From: Sipunculus nudus
Lineage: Eukaryota > Annelida > Sipuncula > Golfingiida > Sipunculidae
Reading direction: 5' to 3'
NCBI GenBank assembly: GCA_026874595.1
Contig: CM049317.1
Span: forward strand, 54,021,618-54,085,617
DNA length: 64,000 nucleotides
The notes under the pieces are model-generated. The model saw only the letters and a program-made list of their open reading frames with translations. It ran no database searches and was not told the origin of the DNA. Positions 26,140 to 39,039 of this stretch are shown piece after piece (position 1 is the first letter of the stretch; every line of letters begins with the position of its first letter). The position numbers and the translations under genes were made by a program.

Positions 26140-26460
26140 CTGAAATTTCTTAAAAATTAATATCTTGCCGAAACCGTGCTCGATAGCGGGAGACTTTACA
26201 CCAGTGTGGAATTGTGCATACATTAGGCATTGCGTTACAATTTGGGCCTCACTGTAATTTTCTGGTTGTCGGACATTGGCGATGATCGTTCCGTGTTGGC
26301 AATTGCCTGGGTGTCTATTGCCACTACAAGGATCTACATGTGGTTGCAAATATTGTTTCATTTACACAATCGACCAAAATCAGTCAGGCTACACTCATCC
26401 TGAATAAATCATAAGCTATTTGTTGTTTTTATAATAAAACCTGATAATACCATTTATGTG
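26140..26460 (+). repeat. Second copy of the 300-base module
   Basis: Closely matches 1-300 and more loosely 25312-25640. It ends with the same AATAAAACCTGATAATACC. The copy marks the boundary between units 1 and 2. Confidence 0.6.
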
Positions 26461-26995
26461 GTTCTATTGTCAAGCTAGTGTATTCTAGTATTTTATGGCG
26501 ACTGGATAATACTGAGCTAACCAATGCTTCCCTCTGGCACAGCCCTTTATGAATAGAGGAATACAACTTTATATTTTGTTTGTTAATTGTATATAGCAAT
26601 TGCACTAACGCTACATACTTTGATTTCAAGCCACCAATAATTGACTTGAAGATTCGTCCCAAATTTCTGACAGAATTTCAGGAGAAGCCCGTTTGCTGAA
26701 ACTGGTACAAATTAGGCTTGGCTATACACAACTCCCAATTAAGGCATATTTTTTTCCCTATTTGCAAAAACTGCATACTAAAACAAAATCGCGCTAGAAT
26801 TATACATGTGCGGATATATAAGCATCAATGGCGTATTGTCGTCTTTTCTGTTGATCAGCAAACATAGCGGTGGGCTTGTATTGGCTCTGATCAGCTAATT
26901 GGAACAAACTTCCATAAAGCTGACTTTCAATAGTTAGGTTATTATAATAAACAGTGAATTTATGAATTCTAAAATAATATAATCAGATATTGATA

Positions 26996-27000
<5 letters not shown>

Positions 27001-27064
<64 letters not shown>
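27001..27064. repeat. (AT)n microsatellite upstream of A2
   Basis: Perfect AT repeat, orthologous to 719-765 upstream of A1 and longer. Confidence 0.95.
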
Positions 27065-27066
<2 letters not shown>

Positions 27067-28452
27067 TCAAGTATTTGCACATTTGCATGTTTTCATATTC
27101 CGACAAATGATCTAGCCCAAGGGAGGTCTTTGTACTGTTCCTTTGTTTTATATCCTGACAAACCTACGTCATATCCAGTGTTCCTGTAAGTGTGCTGCAT
27201 TGTCGCTCATGTTGACGCAGCAGTATTTGTCTGAACAGCTATGATTACCACACAATACAAAGAAATAATTAATATTAAATTCAATCTGACTTCCACCTCG
27301 TTAATCTTGTATACTGTGGTTCATGCGAACGAAAATATTTCTAAATGATGGCACAATGATATCACTGCGGTTCATGCTAAAAGACGAAACTTATTTTGAC
27401 AGAGTAATAAAAACATGTTTTTATAACCACATTCACATAGTTTAAGCAAATATTATAACATCATGACTATTGTGTTGCAGACAGCTCGTCACAAGGGCGT
27501 AATAAGAACCTATCTTAGCAAGAGATGATCTACAGACCGTTAATGTATACGCAGAGTAAGCCAGACAAGTATACTATTACAATCAAATAACTGACTCTTT
27601 TTAACGAAAAGAGACCAAGCATACGAACGTATGTTATTAATACACATCAGTGCTTGGTAGATAACGAAACAACTGGCGGTGTCCTTCTGGTCTATACCTA
27701 CTCAGATCAATAACTATGCAGACTTAGCCGCTGAATATTTGATCAAAGTCCCAGGAAACTGCGACGATTGAGCAGATACTCCCCATATGCTGGTATATGT
27801 GATTAGTTTAGCAAAAATGTTACATATCAGTTACACAATAGTACTTACTGATTCTTAGGTTCAGTCGTAACAGTTTTCATGTGTGACCATAATTTGCTTT
27901 TTAAGAAGATTCCAGCGAAATATAGATTTCAGTATGCCAAGTTCTAATCAGTATATAACAGAAAACGCTCCAATGGAATAGCCAAATTTCAATAGTGACC
28001 CATGTCTTCCAATAAGTTTGGAGCCTAACACCCATATCGGGCTGTCCCCTTGAGGTGAAACAGTGTACTACAGCAACATCTTAAAAAGTTTCCGTAGCGC
28101 TTTCGAAAAATAATTTTGAAATTTCTCAGGATTAATGAGGAAATATTGATAACATTCCCATTAGATCACATTTGGCATCATCCTAAAAGTTGAACACCAA
28201 AGCCTTACATACCGGAGGCCTGGCCTCAGACAAAAGCCGAATTGGATCACCACCAATTAAAATAGGGATCAATCGTGTTTGGTTAATAAATATGAACTAG
28301 CTAAATAATAAAACTTTCCTTGTACACTAAACACGAGTAATTTGCACGTGAACATAATTACCTTAACATACTTCCTAGATGATAAAAGCTGCAGCAATGA
28401 GTGCTTGTGGCCCGTAACGTTTCCCTTATTGGTTGTTCGAAGGACATGTAAC

Positions 28453-31400
28453 ATGATCTTTGTAAACTTGAAGCAAGGTTTATGTGGCATTTTGCTTCTT
28501 CACCATGCAGCAGCGACAAAACCCACAGCCAGTGAGTGAATTCATTTATCAGCAAATGTCAGATAGAATTTATATACTAGTAGATGTGACGTGTTACTCC
28601 ATACAGGATTAACCGTTTTAATGGATTGGTTTAGCATGTGTATGGTTAATAACTGTAATATTGTTCTATTGACAAGATCACAGTTGGAATATTTTACTGG
28701 TGTACTTTGCAAACATGCATTTTTATTCTTGAACAATATTAGATGGGTTTTCTCTCAGATAAATATTCACGTTACAGGCTGCAGTGATAATGCGAGTGCT
28801 GACAAGTATTGTCCTATGTTCAAGACCAAAGAAAGTTGGAAAGAGGCTCAACAGGTGTGCAAACTGGCCGGGAGTGACGTGGGCCTTCCTCGGGACCAAT
28901 CAAAGGAAGAACACAAGTCTCTGCTGAAAATCATGACCCAGCTCAAAATAGACTCCATGTGGCTCTCACTTAGGAATATCAAACTGGATAACTGGACCTG
29001 GATAAATGATGGCTCAGGTTAACCGCATATATCAAAGCATGTATATAAATTGAATGATCTATGAACAGTAGAGGTTGTCATAACATTATTTCGACTATGT
29101 ATTGCTGTATAAGAGGAATATAATGTGTTAGCAAAAGGGCAGCCTCCATGACACCAGTATCGAGAAAACAAATAAATATAACCCTGTCGGGGGGCGAGAA
29201 GGGCGCGGGATGCGACCAAAATAATCTGAACACAGCGTCCAGCCAGAATATTCCTACGGGCAGGGATTGTTGGCAAGGAGATGGGTATCATCAAAGTGTT
29301 AGGGGATATAACGCATGTTTTGGACCACGCCTAATACTCAAATTATAAGAGGATTTCAGACAGTCTCGTCAATGTGCATGTATGTTTTAATTTATTTAGC
29401 ATTCATCCTGAATTCACAATGTTAAATTCATATGAATGTGTTCACCAGGCTGGAGAGTCAGGTGGAAAACGGTCAACTCTATCCGCTGACGACGCGGGTT
29501 CGGTGACAGGCGTGGAGTTGAGAGTGCGTTGTTCGGGCCAGTCTTAAATCAATGGTTCTACCCGGGTCCTCCGAACTCTAAAATGTATCGAACGCAACCA
29601 TCCGAGCCATGAAGAGTGTTAGATATTATTACAAATCAATGTAAAATAATTGAGATAACATGCAATAAAAATAAGGTTTATATACATATTTTTTATTTCA
29701 GGATGAGAGCCTACAAGAGGACAACATGATGGCCGATGTGGGGTTTATGTTTTGATAGGAAAAGTCCTTGATGTGGACAAGAGTCATTGCTTTTCCAGAC
29801 TGCCCACCATATACGTCTGCGAACACAAAAGTGAGGCACCGCGTAAATCTTGATCTTGATATAGATTAAACCATTAAAGTAATAAAAATTTCTTTCACTC
29901 TTATTATAGGCTGAATTTAACTTCTATATGTGTGTTTTTCATATATGTTTATCGAACTGTTCTCGTAGTTATTAAATGTCATATGTAGATTTTTAATCTC
30001 GTAAGTACATGGGTCGCAAACGCATAAAAAATTAACTCAACTAAAAGAGGCATAACGAACTCGAAATTCGAAACAAAACATTTTTATACAATGGTTATCT
30101 CCGACAAGTGGTACTTTTTCATAATATATAATTCAAAATTGTTAATCTATTAAATTTACCCTACATTGTATAGAAGAATTATATGAACCAAACTATGTCA
30201 TATTTCGACACATGATGAAAATGTTTTTGTTGTGTAAAATAAATTAAATCAGTCCACGCAAGTAGTGCCATTCACCTAATTAAAAAAGCACTTTCTGTAT
30301 TTAAAAAAAATTTACTATTTCATTTCAGGTTCATCCTGTCCTTCTGTCGTCCCTCGATATAACTATCATTGTCCGAAGCAAGGCCGTGACGCTGCATGGT
30401 GACGTGTACGACTGGTTTACAGCCAGGGTATTGTGTCGGACCGTCGGGGCCAAATTGCTTTATACTGATGTAGGTTTCGGAACAGAATATGCAGAATTAC
30501 TGGAGTTGCATAGAGCCAGAGAATTATTTGTTGGGAATCGCAGCGAAGATTGGTTCTTTGTTGACCCGATGGAAAGTGAGTTATATAATAAATGGATATA
30601 AAAAGATGATAAATGCCCCACTGAGTGAGATAGTTACGGAGGTTATGCTTTTGATTGTTTGTTTGTCTGTTTGTCTCTTAGCAACACTACACAAAAGTTA
30701 TTCATAGATTTTGATGAAATTTTTACGAGAGGACAGTAATTATACAATTAGTTGAATTTTAAAGGACGATCCGGATCCTCGTCTGGAACCAGGAAAAAAG
30801 CTGCATTTCTGACGATGCCATTTGCGGTAAACTAGCTGACTTGGCGGACTCCCGCGTTGTCTAAATGCTTTTCTTTTTAAAACTGCAATGTCTTATTCAT
30901 AGCTTACAATGATAAGTTGTGAGCTCTGGTAGTACTATTTTTCTTTATTCAGTTATCCTAGGTTAACTGGTCGACTTCAACGTCCCAGCTTTTAGTAGAT
31001 GAGTAGAAGCAAGTATGCACGTGGATGGCCATTTCATTGGCACTTACTTGGGTTGTGAGGGGATGGGGGGGGGGAAACATGTGTGTCTCCTCAACTGGTG
31101 TGCTCACAGCTCTGGACATGCACAGTTCATTTGTGCGCCAGTAGATATTTGTTTGAATCCGAAGATTTTGCAGGCTTTATTGATACAACTTCACCACTTT
31201 GGGCGGGCCTGAGTAGTATTTGTTTTAATTGTCAAGGTACTTCATAGAAGCTTACATATCATCTCTGAGTCGTTTTCTTAGTGTCCCGTGTTGTATGTGT
31301 GTGTTCCGATGGTTTTTCATATTTGGATTTCGGTATCAACAGTCACTGTCCTAGAGAGGATTCTGCTAAGAAAACTGGTCCACTGCAACCAAATATCACC

Positions 31401-34044
31401 TTTCATTTTCACAGTGGGTTATATCTACGCGGAAGGCATTGCTGGTGTTTGCATCACTTCTGTTTTCTTTGTGCTGATGGTAATACCAAAAACTGTTGCA
31501 CCAAGTTGAAAACTTTTACATACCCAGCATTAAGCAGAGATACATAGCACAATCTACACAACTTTCTCCACTTTGCCCAGAATTACGGACGTTTGAGACC
31601 TCTCCATCCCCTCTTCACTTCAGTAGTACCCTTTGTGAATAGACGGTAACAGACCTGGAATGAACGCCCTGTTAAGGAAGCTGAGAGCTAAATTACAGTC
31701 ATGTTTGATAACAGGGTTTACTGGGAAGGTGCTTCTCATTCACGCAGCATTCATGTCACCATGCGATCGTGTAACTGGCTTGCCCTGAATGACAGCAGCA
31801 CTTGGACTTTATCTACCAGAGGTTCTGCTGGCTACCCTGTCGAAAGTTTTCATGGCAGCCACGAAGGTGATGTATAGTTCACAGCTCTGCTCCAGACAAT
31901 TCACCTAATTAAGGCAGCAGTTGTACCACCTTTTCCAGAAAGTTTCTTGTATGTCTGACCCCCGATGAGCAGTCATGCAGACGCTTCAGCAGAAATCTTG
32001 CAGAGTTGGTGGTTGCCTTTCCTCTGGCAGAGATACAGAATTAATATGTCTCTGAATTTCTCAGCATTCGTTCCCCATTCTGGAATGAGTGAGATACCGA
32101 AGTTTATTGAGTGTTACTAGGAGTGCAAACCACCTGCAGAGATAATACATGGAACTGTGTGTTGATATGGAGCTTTATACTGTCAGGAGAGACATATCTC
32201 TCTTTTTAACCACGCTAGGTAGCTAAGTAAGGCGGTATTTTATGTTACATAATAAGACATCCTGTGGCAAATCTTATGGCCCTTATGTATAAATTCTAAT
32301 TTCATTTCAGAATATCGAAACAAATCCTTTATAAAAGTTGGCTCAATTAAAATTACACATATTGTTTATAAATACAGACACCCATACAAAAGTCTCAGGA
32401 CTTATTGTTTTACAAAGTAGACTTGGAAAATAGAGATTTTCTTTACTGAACCATGTATCGTTTCTTGAACTCGTTCTTACTTCCTGAATCATAAGGAAAA
32501 AAATTAGGTTAATCTTAATTCTATTTTAATAGGTAAGGCAGATATTACGACTGTATTTTGGGGAAAACAGAAACAGAGAGTAAATGTTAGTTGTGATGTT
32601 TTGGATCGTCAGAGCGGGTTGTGGAACCTATCAAATTGTAATGCTCATCATCCATTTATATGTCAGATTTGAAAGTAATATCTTGTTTCGCAATGTCACC
32701 AAAAAGTACATTTTATTTTACAGGTAATATAATTATTTTGCTGTTCCACTGTACCTAGTAATCAACCAGATAGATGTAGATAGCTCGGTTCTATGCGATA
32801 CACAGAGAGTCATATCAGCTCGGCACGTCTTTATCGGTAAGCTCTGGTGTACCTCTGTTAAAGGAGTAATGTATCAAACGTGTAATTCCATAATGAATGA
32901 CACACGTGCATCCGCTACCGTTGATATTTTATTATCATATGTTATGTTTTGTTTTAGACAAGAATCCTCTGACAACTACGTCAGCAGGTCCTGGACGATC
33001 ATTAGGTCAGTTCACGTAGTTTTCACATTAATATCCGTCCGTAAGCACCAATCCATACTCTTCATATGTTTCCATTATCAAAATAAATATCCTGTATAAC
33101 ACCAAACTCGTATAACTTTATGTTCCCAGGGCAAATATATCGTATATTTGCTCTGTTTGACCTACTGTTGATGGGCTCTGACACCAGACGATGGGACGGA
33201 ATTAACGAACTGCATCCTATATAATGTTTAGTGAAATGTATAGTGCAAAGTGATGTATATATGAAATATGCTCTGACACAGCGCTTTACCGAAAATACCC
33301 AGCATTGTGTCATTGGCTGATGACAGGAAAATATATTTCTGGGTCAACACACTTAATCAGCTGACCAGGTGACCAGCTACAGGTGAAATAATGAAGGTCA
33401 AACGCTGTGCAAAGAACTGTCCGCATACGGTTATTTAAAAAGGCTTACTTTATAATGATCCATTGTTCATTTAATTTTATTTGCAAAAAAAGTTGCAGGA
33501 AAAATTATTTCGCTAAATTATGTTTTTTATTTTACTTGAAATCACAAGATTCAACCTGTGAGCAACAAGCTTCCAATAGGTCGTACCTTAGCAACATGTA
33601 CCTGTGGATGCCGGCATCGGGAATCCTTCAGGTTCTCACGATAGCTGTGATTTGCCTCTGTTATGCTCGAACAAGACGTACGTACACATATTTTGAAAGC
33701 ACTTGACATTTAACAAATACATTTATCAAGATATCTTTGTTGTGTCTTTGCTTCATAGGCCATGCTGAATTTCATGTGCCAGTTTACTGTTATAAAAGGA
33801 ATACATCATTTCTGACAAGTGTTCCCTTTTCTTGTGACTTCACGTTATTTTTGTTTTAGAGAAATTCTCAGATGCCATGCAAGGCAGACGACATCCAGAG
33901 ATCACCATGAGTAATCTTCCGGGTACGTCATTATTTACGTTAATCAACGTGACGCCCGTAGACCAGGACACAAATGAAGCCCGTTTTATAACTGGAATAA
34001 TACACGGCAGAGCGCATACCGTGACATTCGCGAAACGATCTTGA
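28453..34044 (+). pseudogene. A2: damaged double C-type lectin receptor with short tail
   Basis: Exons correspond one to one with A1: 28453-28531, 28778-29017, 29702-29830, 30329-30575, 32533-32670, 32958-33005, 33549-33677 and 33860-34044. Three lesions are visible. Exon 3 opens with TGA (29704-29706) where A1 has CGA, a CpG-type transition. Exon 4 lacks two bases in the codons for YNC, which shifts the frame and gives TGA soon after. The donor of exon 5 reads GA instead of GT at 32671-32672. The rest is well kept: signal peptide (GLCGILLLHHAA), CTLD1 first half, the membrane exon and a tail frame that runs past the A1 stop to 34042-34044, about 15 residues longer than A1. It could be a recent pseudogene, or a truncated CTLD1 peptide might be secreted. 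Confidence 0.8.
31290..32130 (-). repeat. Fossil LINE reverse transcriptase in intron 4 of A2
   Basis: Orthologous to 5050-5900, on the minus strand inside the same intron. It is recognisable by the complement of the FV.A.KTFD region around 31830-31930 and the KTEVM region around 31460. Its presence in both A1 and A2 dates the insertion before the unit duplication. The A3 remnant has lost this segment. Confidence 0.7.
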
Positions 34045-34735
34045 TGGATCCGTAATCTGCGAAACAGTTATTGGCTTCTTTCCTGTCCCATGTTAACCCT
34101 TCATTTTTGAAGATACACCCTTCCTGTCACAACATGAAGGAAGCGCATACACAAGGTTGTGCAAATCTCTGAGGTTTTGTAATTGATGCAGTCATACAGA
34201 CTTGTTACGGTAAACAGACATGTAGACTCTTTTTACTGACACACAGAACCATAACAATGTATTATAGGTGAAGTGGACACAATAAGTCGATGTGTCGGGA
34301 GGGTTTTGCTGAAAAGTTTTATATTCACCTAAAATAAACTAATGACGTGCACTTATGTTGCCAAATATGCTGGGCCATTACAAATCATAACATAATTTTA
34401 ACCCATTTACACAAATAAAAGTGGACAATAAGAGAAAACATACTTGGTGGATATAGGTACAAGATTAATAAAGCATGTGTTTTGTTTAAACTGCTATCAG
34501 CTGGTTACATAAGAAATAAATAAACATGTTATAATGATAATAAGTGATTTAACAATCATGTTATATGTATCTCGATGTTCCTAATTCAAAAGCATAAATA
34601 AATAATCAAAATACACAAAAATATTTTTATGTGCTCGTCTGGTCCTACTAATTGCGATCGCTTCGAGAGCCCAGAGCAGTATGCTATATTTCACCTTTGT
34701 TTAGTAAGAACAATTATAATATCAAATTAGAAGTC

Positions 34736-34998
34736 TGCATTCTAATGAATACAAGCCTCCGCCATTCATTTGTTTGCTATATATTCCCAGGTTCATTCAT
34801 GCATAAGCGACTATATTGTTGAATATTCCTGGACGAAGTCCCTGGATCCGGATCATGCATCGTATCCACACCAAAATATAATAGATTCTTTATTATCCTA
34901 TTTTAGGGTTGCCCTGAACATTTCATGAGACTCCGGTTATGACTGTGCGAGTTATATTGTGCAGGATACACACAAACACACCCCACGAATAAGGCAAT
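34736..34998 (+). mobile_element. Family M MITE, unit 2 copy a
   Basis: Orthologue of 8921-9183: CATTCTAATGAATACAAGCC, CCTGGATCCGGATCATGC, and end CACGAATAAGGCAATA. Confidence 0.65.
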
Positions 34999-36395
34999 AC
35001 CAAAATGTGTCATGTCATTTATGCCTCAGTTAATTTTTTTTAGCTGAATGCTCCTTTTGCTCAAATCCCGTATGAACTCGGTGGATTTAGGACCGATGAC
35101 AGTTTTACTTGTATTAATTGCCCCTGCCAGCAGGGTGTGCGTTCTTCCCCGTTCATGTGTTTGATTGTAAGTGTGTGTATGTTTGTTCACACATAATTAA
35201 CGCAATCACGAACGAAATCCAATTCGCGTATTCGTCAACGACAACTTCCCCTGTCCCCGTGCTGCCAACCGGAACACTTAGATGCGGTTCCGCCCCAACT
35301 GCGTGCAGCGTGGCCCTCTTGGTGTTATCTTAATAACATTATAAAAATTTTTAATTAGGACATTCAACGTATATATCTATAGCTTATTTTTATATATATA
35401 TTCATTTCTTTCAGTTTGTTTTACCTTGTGGAAACAGAAAGTGTATTATAACAATCCTAGCTTATGTAACAGACGAAAAATACACGAACCTTACGTCTTT
35501 AACTCACAATCCCTACTTTGACAGAGAAGAAGAAAACTGGCCATTTGTTTTTTGGGTTGACTCCATTCACTCCTAACACAGCGCTTATACACCGCAGTCA
35601 TTAAAAATCCTCGTTTCAACACCGCTCAGTACAGCAATGTTTTCCTGGTCTCGCCGCCACTGCTCGGACAAGGAAAACAATTATAATGCGACAAATGAGA
35701 GCGTGGTGTCGCATTGTGCATCAAACACCAAATGTTGAATTTGAGACATGCCGCTCTCATTGGTTGTATTCTTGTCCTGTGCAAGCCCTGGTGTCGAGAC
35801 GCTGAATGACTTGTTAAGCAAAGCAGCGGTTAAAACGAATGAAGTTTACAATCACTGCTTGAGAAGCGTATTTGTCGGCAAATAAATCAAAACACGAACG
35901 AAAAGGGGGCCCGTTAATTAGCTACCTACTTTGTTTAAACATATACGGGCATAGGTTACATATAGGTCGCCTATAATTACAATATAAATGTTTGATCATC
36001 CTATAAATATGCAAAGACTGTTATGAACAATGAGCTTATTGTGTACTAATTTGTGAAAGAAAATAAAAGCACAAATGTTATCTAAGCTCGAAATTGACAT
36101 AAACAGGATGTGTGTTATCTGTTGTCTGCCCGCAGCTGTAACCGACACCATATAGTCATCATGGAATCCAATATATGTCAAGCTAAATATTTACTTGTAG
36201 CTTATCGCTGTTTGCGCATTTGTCACAGATAAGCTTTCATTCTAGATTTGTGCAGATTAGTTCACGTAACAAACTGAAGCGTTACTTTTATTCCTCAGAG
36301 TGAAATAATGAACTTTCATTTAACTCTCAAATTTAGCTCTACACCACTGAAATGAGACCTATATCAGTTTACAAAATTGTTATACTTCTGTAATC

Positions 36396-36398
<3 letters not shown>

Positions 36399-36458
<60 letters not shown>
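36399..36458. repeat. (AT)n(GT)n microsatellite private to unit 2
   Basis: AT repeats followed by GT repeats, inserted within sequence that is continuous in unit 1 near 10680. Confidence 0.95.
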
Positions 36459-36462
<4 letters not shown>

Positions 36463-36854
36463 ATACAAATATTGTAATATTTTTATCATTTTATTCATAA
36501 TTGTCATAATATATAAAAAAGCTATACATGTACAAACTCGAGATGTAACGGTCACGTATGTACGTATGAGGAATCAGTCTCTCTTAACCCTGAATCCTTA
36601 GCCTACGAATTATGTTTAGTTTGGTTCTATATATAGGTCATATATATATAAAGTGGATATAGGTCACATATGTAAAACGTGTCATGCACGAGGACCATTC
36701 CTGGAATCTGCTCTCTATACATCTACAAATCTACAAAAAAATAGTTAACACGAATGACAGTCATGAATTCACATGAATATGTTCGAATCGTAAATTTACG
36801 AACACTAAGGATACCATAGGCTCAGTTATATTGGTTAAAAAATGAACTAGAAAT

Positions 36855-37110
36855 ATGGCATGCAAACCTCCGCCATTCGCATTCACTTATTCGGCCCATA
36901 TATCCACGTTAATTCGTGCATAAGTGACTCTACATGTGTGGATATTTGATGACAACGTACTTAAATCCTGATTACATGCCGGATCCACAACGAAATTCAA
37001 ATGATCCTTCATTGGCCCATTCCGAAATTCCATTCACGTTTTCATGACTTCTGATGTGAACACACACACGCACAAGCACACGCCCCACAAGCACACACAC
37101 AACCTACTGC
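36855..37110 (+). mobile_element. Family M MITE, unit 2 copy c
   Basis: Orthologue of 11025-11280, with CTCCGCCATTCGCATTCACT, GCCGGATCCACAACG and a CACACACGCACAAGCACACG tract. Confidence 0.6.
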
Positions 37111-38000
37111 ATTTCTACGAATTTTCGGTTGTCTGATGCCCTACGAATAATTAAACTATCCTGCGACAGCCCAATGATTGTTCCACGTTCTACCTGTGAC
37201 GGTCCTACGAATGTTTTGTCGCTGTATCTTATTCCTGCGACCGACGTGGGTTTGTCTTAAGCTTACGACACATGCCTCGCACAACACATATATGACAGAT
37301 CTATGGAAGAAATTTGGGGGAACTTTTCTTTTATAATAACCCCATCCTAGGGATCTCATACGACTGTCGAAGGAAGAGCATATGATTAGACTTGGACAGC
37401 CCCGACCAATTTTCCCACGACCTTTGTCCAAAAATTATTTTATATGTGAACGCTTAAACAAAATTTTCAAAAAAATAATCACCCATACCTACAACGGCTC
37501 CATCTGTCGTAGCCCTGCTGAAATCGAACGACATTCAAAATCTTATGTTCTTTGTGATTTAGGCTCCAATCTTTATAAATTAGCGCAATAATAGTTGCTT
37601 TTCTTCTGAGAACAATCGAACAATGTAAACAAAATGCTTAAACAAACGCACTGTATTAATCAAGCAGTACTTCAAATCCTTCCTGTTTCACTGAACATGT
37701 AAAGTGCAAGCCAGGGACAAAGGGATTTCAGTGCACACGGACACGGCATACGGCCGGGCTCTGCGGTTTTACAGTATTACTCATTCGCAGGAAACCCCTG
37801 GGATGCAAGTTAATGCTGGTTTCCTCTGGGATATACAGTTATTATCTGGAACACTTTCGCATTCAGGAGTTACGTCGGCTCCGATTTCAACAGAAACATT
37901 TCCTTTGAGAGGGGTTTGTTTCACCTGGATTAAGCAACACTAATTGTATTATACGCACATGTACTCAAGATCTATGGCTTCAAGTTACAATTAATGCCTC

Positions 38001-38948
38001 ATGTATTCCTGGGTCATGTGTGTTTTATATTTTTGTTGGGCTTGTTTTCCCCGGCAACAGACAAATGCGGTGAAGGTAAACAAGTGTGGGGTAGAACAAC
38101 ATCTTGTCGGTAAGTACATTTCTTTTACAAAATAAGATACATTAACTTTATAAAATCAATTGCACGAAGTAATCACAAATGATAATAACGTTCACGCCAA
38201 GTGTGGTAAATTACCTGGCCTTTAGTTTGGGATTTTTGTTGTGTGTGTGTGTGGAGGGGGGGGTTGGATCTTAGCTCCAGATATTTTTCCTAGAGAGCTG
38301 ATTGCTATTTGTTCTTTTCATGTTTTAAACAGAATAAACGTGTGAATTTTTAAATAGTTTTTTAGAATAATTCGCTCATCGAGGTAATTAAGAGTTCCTT
38401 CATATTGTGTCATACTTCCTGTTGGTTTAAAATAATTATGTGAAAGACATATTCTTTTTCAAAATACGATACTGAATTAAAATAAGAAAGACGAATATCA
38501 ACTGTTTAATTGTTATAACCATGTCATGTCATTTCAGTGGTTGGAAATGATACATGTAAAAAAATGTAGATTTTGTGATAATGGACCCGATATATCTGTG
38601 TACATAGTGTTATGGCACATTGATAACATCAGCTGTTATTTTGTACTTGTTTGATCAAGGCAATTACCCCACATTACAGAGTGCAGTAACCGCTCCGTCT
38701 CAGATATGTATTGTCGAGTCACCGTGAACAAAACAGCCAGCTGGGGCATGGCCAACGAAAGTTGTAGAGATGCCGGAAGTGACGTTGGTCTGCCTCTACA
38801 CCAATCAGAGGAGGAACATGAGCTTCTGCTGGAAATCATGAGAAACTGCAGTCTTAAGACGATCTTATTGGCTCTCAAACGGATACAACTAGCCAATTGG
38901 ACGTGGACCAATGGGACATTAGGTGTCAAATATAATCTACATTGCAAA

Positions 38949-39039
<91 letters not shown>

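Larger units (their letters stand above)
21838..28452. other. Spacer between B1 and A2
   Basis: No gene is supported. From 21838 to 25300 it aligns with 45560-48300 and partly with 58800-60100. It contains a SINE (23821-24085), a family M MITE (24645-24890), two copies of the roughly 300-base module (25312-25640 and 26140-26460) and an (AT)n tract at 27001-27064. From about 26100 onward it repeats the first 2.2 kb of the window, which marks the start of unit 2. Confidence 0.6.
34045..38000. other. Spacer between A2 and B2
   Basis: No gene is supported. It aligns with 7746-12181 and carries orthologous repeats: MITEs at 34736-34998, 35115-35255 (minus) and 36855-37110, and the inverted repeat near 35590-35850. 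It lacks the A2 equivalent of about 8140-8450. An AT/GT microsatellite at 36399-36458 has no counterpart in unit 1. The last 700 bases are strongly conserved upstream of B1 and, in part, B3. Confidence 0.6.
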
